NCBI RefSeq assembly: GCF_014649955.1
Contig: NZ_BMUA01000009.1
Span: forward strand, 124,001-188,000
Length of the DNA stretch: 64,000 bases
Source: Streptomyces violascens
Lineage (GTDB): Bacteria; Actinomycetota; Actinomycetes; Streptomycetales; Streptomycetaceae
Reading direction: 5' to 3'
The translations under genes and the position numbers were made by a program. Numbering within the stretch: the stretch's first letter is position 1; each line of letters opens with the position of its first letter. Positions 17,165-26,153 of this stretch are shown here, one piece after another. The notes under the pieces were generated by a model. The model was not told where the DNA came from, made no database searches, and worked only from the letters and a program-made list of their open reading frames with translations.

Positions 17165-18433
17165 ATGAGCAACGGGGCGAGCACGGCGAAGTCGGATCCG
17201 GTGGAGGAACGCTGGGAGGCGTTCCACCGCTGGGGCCCCTATGGACTGCTCTTCATCGGCTGCCTCGCCGCCGCGGCCACCGCCGACCTGGTGATGAGCA
17301 CCGCCGACCGCTGGGCCGCCCTCGCCCTGGCCGGCGGCGCCCTGCTGCTCCAGCTCTGCTGGGGCCATCTGCGCCGCACCCGGCCGGGACCGAGCGTCGC
17401 GGGCGCCGTCTACTACTTCTTGCGCTGGTCCATCGCCTTCGCGCTCACCTGGCTCAACCCGTTCTTCGCGTTCTACGCCGTCGTCGGCTACTTCGGCGCC
17501 CAGGCGGTGCTGCCCCGGCGCCTGGTGAGGATCGGCCTGTTCGCGACCGCGGTGATCATGGCCGGCTCCCAGTCCGGCGGTCTTCCGCCCAAGGGCTCCA
17601 TGGGGTGGGTGGTGTTCGGCGCCGTCCTCGCCATCAACTGCGTACTCCTCACCGTATTCAGCCATCTCGCCGCCCAGGAGGACGAGCGGGCCCGGGTGCA
17701 GATCGCGACCATCGACGAGCTGGAGACCACCAACGCCCGGCTCCAGCAGGCCCTCGACGAGAACGCCGCCCTGCACGCCCAACTCCTGCTCCAGGCAAGG
17801 GAAGCGGGCGTCGCCGACGAACGCCGTCGGCTCGCCGCCGAGATCCACGACACCATCGCCCAGGGCCTGGCCGGCATCATCGCCCAGCTCCAGGTGGTCA
17901 CCAGCAGCACCGACCCCGACCTCGTACGCGAACACCTCGCCAGCGCCCAGTCGCTCGCCCGGCACAGCCTCGGCGAGGCCCGCCGCTCGGTGCAGAACCT
18001 CAGCCCCCTCGACCTCGAACACGACGCCCTGCACAAGGCGTTGAAGAAGACCGTCGCCGAATGGGGCACCCGGCACGGGGTCCGCGCCGACTTCACTGTG
18101 ACCGGCACCGCCGTGCAGCTCCACGACGAGATCGAGGCCACCCTCCTCCGCATCGCCCAGGAGGCCCTCGCCAACGCGAGCCGTCACGCCCACGCGACCC
18201 GTGTCGGCGTCACGCTGTCCTTCATGGGCGACGAGGTCTCCCTCGACGTCCGCGACGACGGCCGGGGCTTCGACCCGCTGAGCCTGCCGGCCCGCTCCGG
18301 CACAGGCGGCTTCGGCCTCGACGGCATGCGCGCCCGGGCCGAACGCATCGCCGGCACGGTCACCGTGGAAGCGGAGCCCGGCCATGGCACCGCGGTCTCC
18401 GCCCGCGTACCGTTGGTCCCCCATGACCACTGA
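17165..18433 (+). CDS. Membrane sensor histidine kinase (NarL/DesK type)
   Basis: A 422-residue protein with about five transmembrane segments (27-165), a short coiled region (170-210), a HisKA_3 dimerisation helix with phospho-acceptor His228 in EIHDTIAQGL, and an HATPase domain (EALANASRHA, DDGRGFDP, GFGLDGM). The ATG at 17165 was preferred because the protein begins cleanly there; an alternative ATG at 17102 overlaps the permease stop as ATGA and would add 21 residues. Its partner is the response regulator that overlaps its 3' end by 11 bp. It probably controls the upstream ABC exporter. Confidence 0.9.
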   Translation: MSNGASTAKSDPVEERWEAFHRWGPYGLLFIGCLAAAATADLVMSTADRWAALALAGGALLLQLCWGHLRRTRPGPSVAGAVYYFLRWSIAFALTWLNPFFAFYAVVGYFGAQAVLPRRLVRIGLFATAVIMAGSQSGGLPPKGSMGWVVFGAVLAINCVLLTVFSHLAAQEDERARVQIATIDELETTNARLQQALDENAALHAQLLLQAREAGVADERRRLAAEIHDTIAQGLAGIIAQLQVVTSSTDPDLVREHLASAQSLARHSLGEARRSVQNLSPLDLEHDALHKALKKTVAEWGTRHGVRADFTVTGTAVQLHDEIEATLLRIAQEALANASRHAHATRVGVTLSFMGDEVSLDVRDDGRGFDPLSLPARSGTGGFGLDGMRARAERIAGTVTVEAEPGHGTAVSARVPLVPHDH

Positions 18434-19067
18434 CGCCACCATCACCCTCCTGATCTGCGACGACCACCCCGTAGTGCGGGACGGTCTGCGCGGCATGTTC
18501 GCCTCGGCCGACGGCTTCGAGGTCCTCGGCGAGGCCTCCAACGGAGTCGAGGGCGTAGACCTCGCCGAGCAACTCGACCCGGACGTCGTCCTGATGGACC
18601 TGCGGATGCCCGGTGGCGGGGGAGTGGCCGCGATCGCGGAGCTCACCCGGCGCGGGCTGCGCTCCAAGGTCCTCGTCCTCACCACATACGACACCGACTC
18701 GGACACCCTCCCCGCGATCGAGGCGGGCGCCACCGGCTACCTCCTCAAGGACGCCCCGCGCGAGGAACTGTTCACCGCCGTGCGGGCCGCCGCCGCGGGC
18801 CGCACGGTGCTCTCTCCGGCCGTCGCGTCCCGCCTGGTCACGGCGGTCCGCACGCCCGCAGTGCCCGCCGGTGAACCTCTCTCGGGCCGCGAGCGCGAGG
18901 TCCTCGCCCTCGTCTCCAAGGGCACGTCCAACCGGGAGATCGCGCGGGCCCTGTTCATCAGCGAGGCCACCGTGAAGACCCATCTGACGCACATCTACGG
19001 CAAGTTGGGCGTCAAGGACCGGGCCGCCGCGGTGGCGGTGGCGTACGACCGGAAGATCCTCGGCTGA
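18423..19067 (+). CDS. NarL/FixJ-family response regulator
   Basis: A 214-residue DNA-binding regulator. The receiver domain (about 7-122) has the acidic pair DD near 13-14, phospho-acceptor Asp59 in VLMDLRMPG and conserved Thr and Lys further on. A LuxR-type helix-turn-helix fills about 148-212 (LSGREREVLALVSKGTSNRE). It overlaps the kinase gene by 11 bp, so the pair is cotranscribed with the upstream ABC genes. Confidence 0.93.
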   Translation: MTTDATITLLICDDHPVVRDGLRGMFASADGFEVLGEASNGVEGVDLAEQLDPDVVLMDLRMPGGGGVAAIAELTRRGLRSKVLVLTTYDTDSDTLPAIEAGATGYLLKDAPREELFTAVRAAAAGRTVLSPAVASRLVTAVRTPAVPAGEPLSGREREVLALVSKGTSNREIARALFISEATVKTHLTHIYGKLGVKDRAAAVAVAYDRKILG

Positions 19068-19100
19068 CCGAAGCCTCTCGCGCCGCCCCCGCCGGAGCCC

Positions 19101-19679
19101 TCACCAGACCCCGGGTATCAGCCGGGGCGTGGTGGCCGCGTACTCCGTGTACGCGGTGCCCAGCGCCTCGGAGAGGAGCTTCTCCTCCACGTGGATGCGG
19201 TATCCGAGCGCCAGGGCGCCGCCCGCCGCGAACACCAGGAGCGCCGCCGCGTTGTCGTACGTCACCCCGAGGGCGAGCCCGGCCAGCGCGATGCCGCTGT
19301 ACGCGGGATGGCGCACCCAGCGGTACGGGCCAGAGCGCACCACCTGGTGGTCCTGCTGGACGTGGACCGTGCCCCGGAAGAAGCGACCCAGGGCGACGAT
19401 GGCCCAAAGGCGCAGGCCTATCCCGGCCCAGGCGACGATCAGCACCGCCAGGCGGGCCCCCGTCGAGGTCGTCGAATAGTCCAGCGCCGGGGCGGCGTGG
19501 GCGACCGGACGGGCCGCCCAGCCTGCCGCGCCCAGCGCCACGACGAAGAGCAGCAGGCTGCGCCACTCGGTGCGCTCGGTGGGCGCGCTGCTCATCAACT
19601 GGCGTACCTGGAGGGCCAGTTCGCAGGCCAGCCATGCGTACAGGGTGATCCGCAGGGCCAGCTCGATGTCGTTGTTCAT
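19101..19679 (-). CDS. Isoprenylcysteine carboxyl methyltransferase-like membrane protein
   Basis: A 192-residue protein with about five transmembrane helices. The conserved core GPYRWVRHPAYSGI (about 117-130) and the late Glu-rich HVEEKLLSEALG (about 164-175) are the ICMT/phospholipid-methyltransferase signature for S-adenosylmethionine binding at the membrane. The natural substrate in actinobacteria is unknown, as these cells lack CaaX proteins. It converges on the response regulator gene, 33 bp apart. Confidence 0.82.
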   Translation of the reverse strand: MNNDIELALRITLYAWLACELALQVRQLMSSAPTERTEWRSLLLFVVALGAAGWAARPVAHAAPALDYSTTSTGARLAVLIVAWAGIGLRLWAIVALGRFFRGTVHVQQDHQVVRSGPYRWVRHPAYSGIALAGLALGVTYDNAAALLVFAAGGALALGYRIHVEEKLLSEALGTAYTEYAATTPRLIPGVW

Positions 19680-19860
19680 GCCGTACCACTCCCTCGTCGC
19701 CCGCCGATGGCTCCGGCACGTTCGACGATCGCAGCCGGGGTGGGTGGAGCGGATCGGCCCGCGGGTGGACCGCGGGTGGAGATTTCCACCGCCGCCCCCC
19801 GGTCGGCCCTCTCCCTCCTGTCTCGACCCGGCCCGGCCAGCTCCGTCCGGCGAGCCCGCC

Positions 19861-22128
19861 CTACCCCGCCACCTTCAGCACAAGCACCGACCGGGCGGGC
19901 AGCGTCACCGTCTCGCCGCCCCGGTGCACCCGCCCCGGCGCCTCGGCCTGTTCCTCCTCCGAGGTGTCCACGACCAGCTCGTACGAGGCGGCCCATGGCG
20001 GCCCCGGCAGCACGCAGCCCGCCGGGCGGTCCGCCGAGTGCAGCAGGATCAGGAAGCTGTCGTCGGTCACCGGCGCGCCCCGCGCGTCACGCCCCGGGAT
20101 GTCGCGGCCGGACAGATACAGGCCCAGCGTCGCGGTGGGCGCGTACCAGTCCTGCTCCGTCATCTCCTCGCCCCGCGCGGTGAACCACGCCAGATCCCGC
20201 AGCCCGTCCGCGCCCTGCGCCCGGCCGGAGAAGAAGGCGCGGCGGCGCAGCACCGGATGCCGGTGCCTCAACTCGACCAGGCGGGTGGCCAGTTCGAGCA
20301 GCCCGCGCGGCCCCGGCTTCTCCAGGAGCGACCAGTCGACCCAGCTCACCTCGCCGTCCTGGCAGTACGCGTTGTTGTTGCCGCCCTGGGTGCGGCCCAT
20401 CTCGTCGCCCGCGACCAGCATCGGCACGCCCGTCGACACCAGCAGCGTGGTCAGCAGGTTCCGCAGCTGGCGCCGCCGCAGCGCGTTGATCCGGGGGTCG
20501 TCGGTCTCGCCCTCCACCCCGCAGTTCCAGGCCCGGTTGTCGTTGGTGCCGTCCCGGTTGCCCTCCCCGTTCGCCTCGTTGTGCTTGCGCTCGTACGACA
20601 CCAGGTCGCGCAGCGTGAAACCGTCGTGCGCGGTCACGAAGTTGATCGACGCGTACGGGCGCCGGCCGCCCCAGGCGTACAGGTCGCTGGAGCCCGAGAG
20701 GCGGTAGCCGAGGTCGCGCACGTCCGGCAGCGCGCCCCGCCAGAAGTCCCGTACGGCGTCCCGGTAGCGGTCGTTCCACTCGGTCCACAGCGGCGGGAAG
20801 GAGCCCACCTGGTAGCCGCCGTTGCCCACGTCCCACGGTTCGGCGATCAGTTTCACGCGGCGCAGCACCGGGTCCTGGGCGATCACCGCGAGAAAGGGCG
20901 ACAGCATGTCGACGTCGTGCATCGAGCGGGCAAGGGCCGCGGCCAGGTCGAACCGGAAGCCGTCCACGCCCATCTCGGTCACCCAGTAGCGCAGCGAGTC
21001 CGTGATCAGGCGCAGGACATGGGGCTGGACCACATGGAGGGTGTTGCCGCAGCCCGTGTAGTCGGCGTAGCGGCGGGCGTCGGACTGGAGGCGGTAGTAG
21101 CCGCGGTTGTCGATGCCGCGCAGGGACAGCGTCGGCCCCAGCTCCCCGGCCTCTGCCGTGTGGTTGTAGACCACGTCGAGGATGACCTCGATGCCGGCCG
21201 CGTGCAGCGCCCGCACCATCCGCTTGAACTCGCCGACCTGCTGCCCCGCGGTCCCGGTCGCCGAGTAGCCGGCGTGCGGAGCGAAGTACCCGATCGAGTT
21301 GTAACCCCAGTAGTTTCGAAGGCCGCGCCGCAGCAAATGGTCCTCGTGCGCGAACTGGTGCACCGGAAGCAGCTCCACCGCCGTCACGCCGAGCCGCACC
21401 AGATGGTCGATCGCCGCCGGGTGCGCGAGCCCCGCGTACGTGCCGCGCAGCGGCTCGGGGATCTCCGGGTGCAGCCGGGTGAAGCCGCGTACGTGCAGCT
21501 CGTAGATGACCGAGTCGGACCAGGGCGTCTTGGGGCGGCGGTCGTCCGCCCAGTCGTCGTCGTCCTGCACCACCACGCCCTTGGGGACGTGCGGCGCCGA
21601 GTCGCGGTCGTCGCGCACGGTGTCGGCGACCTGCTGCTGCGGCCAGTCCCGGACGTGTCCGTACACCTCGGGCGGCAGCACGAAGTCGCCGTCCACGGCC
21701 CGCGCGTACGGGTCGAGCAGCAGTTTCGCCGGGTTCCAGCGGGCCCCCGTCCAGGGGTCCCAGCGCCCGCGCACCCGGAACCCGTAGCGCTGCCCGGGTC
21801 GTACGCCCGGCACGAAGCCGTGCCAGATCTCATGGGTCAGTTCCGTCAGCGCGAGCCGTGTCTCGGTGCCCGCCGCGTCGAACAGGCACAGCTCGACCGA
21901 CTCGGCGCCGCCCGCCCACAGCGCGAAATTGGTGCCCGCGACGCCGTCCGGGCCGACCCGGAAGCGGGCCCCGAGCGGGGTCGGCGAGCCCGGCCAGACA
22001 GGGGGGCGCAGGGCCCCCGGTTCACCCCGGTGGCCGTTCACGGCGGGGTGAAGGGGGCGCTGCCCCTCCGTGCCGGGCGCACCGCCCACGGCACCCCGCA
22101 CTGCCCTCTGCTCGGCTGCGCTCGACAC
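19861..22128 (-). CDS. glgX: Glycogen debranching enzyme GlgX (isoamylase type)
   Basis: Cleaves alpha-1,6 branches of phosphorylase-limited glycogen. The GTG at 22128, with GGGAGG 7 nt upstream, gives 755 residues; an open frame continues 30 codons further upstream with no ribosome site. Order: N-terminal CBM48 (about 35-130), GH13_11 catalytic barrel with Asp394 in GFRFD and Glu430 in IAEPWD, the conserved TAHDGFTLRDLVSYERKHNE segment, and a C-terminal beta domain. It belongs functionally with glgP and glgE at the left end of the window. It is divergent from the first L,D-transpeptidase gene. Confidence 0.94.
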   Translation of the reverse strand: MSSAAEQRAVRGAVGGAPGTEGQRPLHPAVNGHRGEPGALRPPVWPGSPTPLGARFRVGPDGVAGTNFALWAGGAESVELCLFDAAGTETRLALTELTHEIWHGFVPGVRPGQRYGFRVRGRWDPWTGARWNPAKLLLDPYARAVDGDFVLPPEVYGHVRDWPQQQVADTVRDDRDSAPHVPKGVVVQDDDDWADDRRPKTPWSDSVIYELHVRGFTRLHPEIPEPLRGTYAGLAHPAAIDHLVRLGVTAVELLPVHQFAHEDHLLRRGLRNYWGYNSIGYFAPHAGYSATGTAGQQVGEFKRMVRALHAAGIEVILDVVYNHTAEAGELGPTLSLRGIDNRGYYRLQSDARRYADYTGCGNTLHVVQPHVLRLITDSLRYWVTEMGVDGFRFDLAAALARSMHDVDMLSPFLAVIAQDPVLRRVKLIAEPWDVGNGGYQVGSFPPLWTEWNDRYRDAVRDFWRGALPDVRDLGYRLSGSSDLYAWGGRRPYASINFVTAHDGFTLRDLVSYERKHNEANGEGNRDGTNDNRAWNCGVEGETDDPRINALRRRQLRNLLTTLLVSTGVPMLVAGDEMGRTQGGNNNAYCQDGEVSWVDWSLLEKPGPRGLLELATRLVELRHRHPVLRRRAFFSGRAQGADGLRDLAWFTARGEEMTEQDWYAPTATLGLYLSGRDIPGRDARGAPVTDDSFLILLHSADRPAGCVLPGPPWAASYELVVDTSEEEQAEAPGRVHRGGETVTLPARSVLVLKVAG

Positions 22129-22269
22129 CTGACGGCCTCCCGCGGCTCGGCGCAGGGCAGCACGCGGCGTCCCGGCCGCGGCTCCCCTTGCGTGTCCCTG
22201 CACCTGTTCTTCCCGCAACAGCCCTCGTACTCACGTTTCCCCCGGCGGGGGGCGGTCGTTGGGCGGGGC

Positions 22270-23499
22270 GTGAGAGACGTACTGAAGCGGGCAGGGGCGG
22301 GCGCGGCCGCCGCCCTGGCATGGGCAGGACTGACGGCGGTCCTGGTGACCGCGCTGACCGGGTGCTCGGGCGGCGCCCTGGACATCGGCGACATCGGGGG
22401 CAAGCCGTTGACGCCGAAGGAGGCCATTCTGGTGACTCCGGACGACGGGGCCAAGGCGGTCACGGCGGACCAGAAGGTGGAGGTGCGGGTGCCGGCCGGG
22501 CGCCTGGAGCGGGTCAAGATGATGAAGACGGAGGACGCGCAGCCCGAGGAGGTGCCGGGCAAGGTCTCCGCGGACGGGATGACGTGGACGCCGAGCGGCG
22601 GTGCGCTTCAGCTGGCCGCGCTGTACACGGTGGACACGGTGGCGCTCGACGGCCACGGCCACCGCCAGGCTCGCCACACCAGCTTCACCACGTTCGTCCC
22701 GGAGCACCGGTTCATCGGCTACTTCAAGCCCGAGAACCGCTCCACGGTGGGCGTCGGCATGATCGTGTCGTTCAACTTCAATCAGGCGATCAAGGACCGG
22801 GCGGCCGTCGAGCGCGCCATCAGGATCACCTCCCAGCCTCCGGTGGAGGTGCGGGGCCACTGGTTCGGCAACGACCGGATCGACTTCCGGCCCGAGAGGT
22901 ACTGGGCGCCCGGCACCAAGGTCACCATCGACATGCGGTTGCGCGACGTCGTCGCGGCGCCCGGCGTCTACGGCATCCAGGACAAGACGGTTTTCTTCAC
23001 CGTCGGGCGCGACCAGGAATCCCTCGTGGATGCCGAGGCACACACCATGGAGGTGCGGCGCGGCGGCGAGCTGGTCTCCACCCTGCCGATCTCGGCGGGG
23101 TCGCCGAAGAACACCACGTACAACGGGAAGATGGTCGTCACGGAGATGTACGACGTGACCCGGATGAACAGTCAGACCGTCGGCTTCGGGGGCGAGTACG
23201 ACATTCCGGATGTGCCGCACGCCATCCGGCTGACCAACACCGGCACCTTCCTGCACGGCAACTACTGGGCCCCCTCCAGGACCTTCGGCAACTCCAACAC
23301 CAGCCATGGATGCGTCGGTCTGCGCGATGTGAAGGGCGGCAGCTCGGACACCCCGGCCGGCTGGTTCTTCGACCGCACCCTCATCGGCGACATCGTCGAG
23401 GTCGTCAACTCCCACGACCACCAGGTCGCTCCCGACAACGGGCTCAGTGGCTGGAACCTGGACTGGGCGAAGTGGAAGGCGGGCTCCGCGATCTCCTGA
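22270..23499 (+). CDS. L,D-transpeptidase lipoprotein, copy 1
   Basis: A 409-residue envelope enzyme predicted to form 3-3 cross-links in peptidoglycan. Order: lipoprotein signal with lipobox LTGC (Cys32), two Ig-like domains (about 50-245), and a YkuD catalytic domain ending in SHGCVGL with Cys348 as nucleophile, then the C-terminal tail (DNGLSGWNLDW) of mycobacterial LdtMt2-type enzymes. The GTG at 22270 starts the signal peptide; no strong Shine-Dalgarno is seen. A paralogue follows 237 bp downstream behind a terminator, so each has its own promoter. Confidence 0.92.
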   Translation: MRDVLKRAGAGAAAALAWAGLTAVLVTALTGCSGGALDIGDIGGKPLTPKEAILVTPDDGAKAVTADQKVEVRVPAGRLERVKMMKTEDAQPEEVPGKVSADGMTWTPSGGALQLAALYTVDTVALDGHGHRQARHTSFTTFVPEHRFIGYFKPENRSTVGVGMIVSFNFNQAIKDRAAVERAIRITSQPPVEVRGHWFGNDRIDFRPERYWAPGTKVTIDMRLRDVVAAPGVYGIQDKTVFFTVGRDQESLVDAEAHTMEVRRGGELVSTLPISAGSPKNTTYNGKMVVTEMYDVTRMNSQTVGFGGEYDIPDVPHAIRLTNTGTFLHGNYWAPSRTFGNSNTSHGCVGLRDVKGGSSDTPAGWFFDRTLIGDIVEVVNSHDHQVAPDNGLSGWNLDWAKWKAGSAIS

Positions 23500-23532
23500 A
23501 TTCCCCTCACCCCTCGAACGCACGGCCCCTGA

Positions 23533-23566
23533 CCGTTCCCGGTTAACCCACCGGGAACGGTTTCTG
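23533..23566 (+). terminator. Rho-independent terminator after L,D-transpeptidase 1
   Basis: A perfect 10-bp stem CCGTTCCCGG / CCGGGAACGG with an 8-nt loop (TTAACCCA), followed by TTTCTGTGTTT. It separates the two transpeptidase genes into different transcripts. Confidence 0.88.
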
Positions 23567-23736
23567 TGTTTCACCTGAGAGTTCCAGGACAAGTTGGCAC
23601 TGAACGGTGACATAGGAGGGGAGGTCGGGGCCCGTCCAGTGTGATTATCTATCGCCGTGCGTGCGCGAGGACGTGCGCGGGGGTGAGTGAGTACGGGCGG
23701 TGGCGGGGCCACGCCGTGCGAGGGGAGAAGAAAGTC

Positions 23737-24981
23737 TTGAACGGGCAGCCTATTTCGGGGGCGCCGGCCGCGGCCGGACGGCGCGGTCGCCAGGGAAGCG
23801 CACTGCTGGCCCTCCTCTTCGGGGCGATGCTGCTCCTCGTCACCGCCTGCGGCGGGGGCGACGGTTCCAGCTCCAAGGCCAAGGCGGGCGGCGCAGGCGC
23901 CGCCGAGGACACCAAGGCCTCCGAGGCCGTGGTCACCATCGTGCCGGCGGACAAGGCCAAGGACGTGGCCACCAGCGGCGCGCTGAAGATATCCGCCGAC
24001 AAGGGCAAGCTGTCCGCCGTCACGGTGGCCGACAGCAAGGGCAACGCGGTCGCCGGGAAGATATCCGCGGACGGCCTCGGCTGGGCCCCGGACCAGCACC
24101 TCGCCTCCGCGACGCAGTACAAGGTCCACGCGGTCGCCAAGGACGACAAGGGCCGCGAGTCCGCCAAGGACACCACCTTCACCACCCTCGTGCCGACCAA
24201 CACCTTCATCGGCCAGTACGTGCCCGAGGACGGCTCCACCGTCGGCGTCGGTATGCCGGTCTCCGTCAACTTCAGCCGCGGCATCACCAACCCGGACGCG
24301 GTCGAGAAGGCGATCACCGTGACGGCCGAGCCGTCCGTCCCGGTCGAGGGCCACTGGTTCGGCAACGACCGCCTCGACTTCCGTCCCGAGAAGTACTGGG
24401 CGCCCGGCACCAAGGTCACCGTCAAGTTCAACCTCGACGGCGTCGAGGGCCGCCCCGGTGTCTACGGCAAGCAGACCCGCACCATCCACTTCACCATCGG
24501 CCGCTCGCAGGTCTCCACCGTGGACGCGAGCGCCCACACCATGAAGGTGGAGCGCGACGGCAAGCCCCTGAAGACCATCCCGATCAGCGCGGGCTCCCCG
24601 GCGAACACCACGTACAACGGGCAGATGGTCATCAGCGAGAAGTACGAGGTGACCCGGATGAACGGCGCCACCGTCGGCTTCGGCGGCGAGTACGACATCA
24701 AGGACGTGCCGCACGCGATGCGTCTGTCGAGCTCCGGCACCTTCATCCACGGCAACTACTGGGGCGATCCGTCGGTGTTCGGCTCGGCCAACACCAGCCA
24801 CGGCTGCGTCGGTCTGGAGGACGCGCGCGGTGCGGGCGACCCGTCCACGCCCGCCGCCTGGTTCTACAACAACACCCTGATCGGCGACGTGGTCGTCGTG
24901 AAGAACTCCAAGGACAAGGTCATCCAGCCCGACAACGGCCTCAACGGCTGGAACCTCTCCTGGGCGGAGTGGACCAAGTAG
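23737..24981 (+). CDS. L,D-transpeptidase lipoprotein, copy 2
   Basis: A 414-residue paralogue of the preceding gene, similar through both Ig-like domains and the YkuD domain. The lipobox is VTAC (Cys38), followed by a Gly/Ser/Lys-rich linker; the nucleophile is Cys357 in SHGCVGL. A TTG start at 23737 was chosen because AGGGGAG stands 9 nt upstream and it leads straight into the signal peptide; an in-frame GTG at 23716 lacks such a site. It shares the DNGLNGWNLSW tail with copy 1. A strong compound terminator follows. Confidence 0.92.
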   Translation: MNGQPISGAPAAAGRRGRQGSALLALLFGAMLLLVTACGGGDGSSSKAKAGGAGAAEDTKASEAVVTIVPADKAKDVATSGALKISADKGKLSAVTVADSKGNAVAGKISADGLGWAPDQHLASATQYKVHAVAKDDKGRESAKDTTFTTLVPTNTFIGQYVPEDGSTVGVGMPVSVNFSRGITNPDAVEKAITVTAEPSVPVEGHWFGNDRLDFRPEKYWAPGTKVTVKFNLDGVEGRPGVYGKQTRTIHFTIGRSQVSTVDASAHTMKVERDGKPLKTIPISAGSPANTTYNGQMVISEKYEVTRMNGATVGFGGEYDIKDVPHAMRLSSSGTFIHGNYWGDPSVFGSANTSHGCVGLEDARGAGDPSTPAAWFYNNTLIGDVVVVKNSKDKVIQPDNGLNGWNLSWAEWTK

Positions 24982-25001
24982 CCCGGTAAGGCAACTCCGC
25001 G

Positions 25002-25078
25002 ACGGGCCCGGTGCCGTGAGGCTGTGAATCCGGGGGGTCGGCCCCCCAAACATCCCACGCACCGGGTCCGTTGTCGTT
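25002..25078 (+). terminator. Compound terminator after L,D-transpeptidase 2
   Basis: Outer arms ACGGGCCCGGTGC (25002-25014) and GCACCGGGTCCGT (25059-25071) pair with one G-U; within them lies a perfect GGGGGG-TCGG-CCCCCC hairpin (25032-25047). TGTCGTT follows. Confidence 0.85.
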
Positions 25079-25099
25079 AGTGACCGTTAACCTGCCTCC

Positions 25100-25867
25100 A
25101 TGACTGTGAACCTCGAAGTTTCCGAAGGCGTCGGCACCATCCGCCTGGACCGCCCCCCGATGAACGCTCTCGACATCGCGAGCCAGGACAGACTGCGCGA
25201 GCTCGCCGAAGAGGCGGCCCGGCGCGAGGACGTGCGGGCGGTGGTCCTGTACGGCGGCGAGAAGCTGTTCGCGGCGGGCGCGGACATCAAGGAGATGCAG
25301 GCCATGGACCACGCGTCGATGGTCGTACGCGGCCGGGCGCTGCAGGACTGCTTCACCGCCGTCGCCAAGATCCCCAAGCCGGTCGTCGCGGCCGTCACCG
25401 GCTACGCGCTGGGCGGTGGCTGCGAGTTGGCGCTGTGCGCCGACTTCCGCATCGCCGGTGAGAACGCGAAGCTCGGCCAGCCCGAGATCCTGCTCGGCCT
25501 CATCCCGGGCGCCGGCGGCACGCAGCGCCTCGCGCGCCTGGTGGGCCCGTCCAAGGCCAAGGACCTCATCTTCACCGGCCGCCAGGTGAAGGCGGACGAG
25601 GCGCTCGCCATGGGCCTGGTCGACCAGGTGGTGCCGGCCGCCGAGGTGTACGAGCGGGCCGTCGCCTGGGCCGCGCGGCTCGCCCAGGGCCCGGCCATCG
25701 CGCTGCGTGCCGCCAAGGAGTCGATCGACACCGGTCTGGAGACGGACATCGACACCGGCCTCGCCGTCGAACGCAACTGGTTCGCGGGCCTGTTCGCGAC
25801 CGAGGACCGCGAGCGGGGCATGCGCAGCTTCGTCGAGGAGGGTCCGGGCAAGGCCAAGTTCCTCTGA
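25100..25867 (+). CDS. Enoyl-CoA hydratase/isomerase (crotonase) family protein
   Basis: A 255-residue cytoplasmic crotonase. The oxyanion-hole segment AAGADIKEM is near 59-67 and the catalytic pair Glu109 (GGGCELAL) and Glu129 (GQPEILLG) has the 20-residue spacing of true enoyl-CoA hydratases, so hydration of 2-enoyl-CoA in beta-oxidation is likely. It stands alone between strong terminators; its own physiological substrate cannot be told from context. Confidence 0.92.
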   Translation: MTVNLEVSEGVGTIRLDRPPMNALDIASQDRLRELAEEAARREDVRAVVLYGGEKLFAAGADIKEMQAMDHASMVVRGRALQDCFTAVAKIPKPVVAAVTGYALGGGCELALCADFRIAGENAKLGQPEILLGLIPGAGGTQRLARLVGPSKAKDLIFTGRQVKADEALAMGLVDQVVPAAEVYERAVAWAARLAQGPAIALRAAKESIDTGLETDIDTGLAVERNWFAGLFATEDRERGMRSFVEEGPGKAKFL

Positions 25868-25985
25868 GCGCACGGGAGTTGAGGGGGCGGAGTCAACCGC
25901 GGCTGTACATGTGAGGGCGGTGTGTACACCCTGTGGGGGGATTAGCACAGCCTTAAGCGCACCTTAAGGAAAACCCCTTCGGAAC

Positions 25986-26110
25986 GCTTGGTGATCAAGC
26001 GAATGCATCACGTCATCGCAGGTCAGAGTGGGTGCATTGCCTCATCGACTGCCCCCGTCATATGCCAGAACGAGCCTCCGGAACGTCAGGTTCCGGAGGC
26101 TCGATTCCTT
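25986..26110 (+). ncRNA. Candidate small RNA: three successive stem-loops ending in a terminator
   Basis: The gap between the crotonase and RsbW-like genes contains CGCTTG-GTGAT-CAAGCG (25986-26002), AATGCATC paired with GGGTGCATT (26001-26038) and a perfect 14-bp terminator stem (26071-26103) in a row. The last is 200 nt after the crotonase stop, which is far for its own terminator. CCTTAAG occurs twice just upstream (25950-25968). It could equally be the 3' UTR of the crotonase mRNA. No known family was recognised. Confidence 0.4.
26071..26103 (+). terminator. 14-bp perfect stem terminator
   Basis: CGAGCCTCCGGAAC / GTTCCGGAGGCTCG with a GTCAG loop, followed by ATTCCTT. It ends whichever transcript crosses the crotonase-RsbW gap. 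Confidence 0.85.
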
Positions 26111-26153
26111 CGGAACGGCCCCGGAGCCCGCCCCGGGCCGCCATGATGGTGCC

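Noticed and set aside
19570..22269. Long upstream extension of the first L,D-transpeptidase frame
   Set aside because: The frame is open by chance antisense to glgX; the signal peptide with lipobox starts at the GTG at 22270.
22231..25062. 943-codon minus-strand frame across both L,D-transpeptidases
   Set aside because: It crosses two terminators and two clear genes; no ribosome site and no domain.
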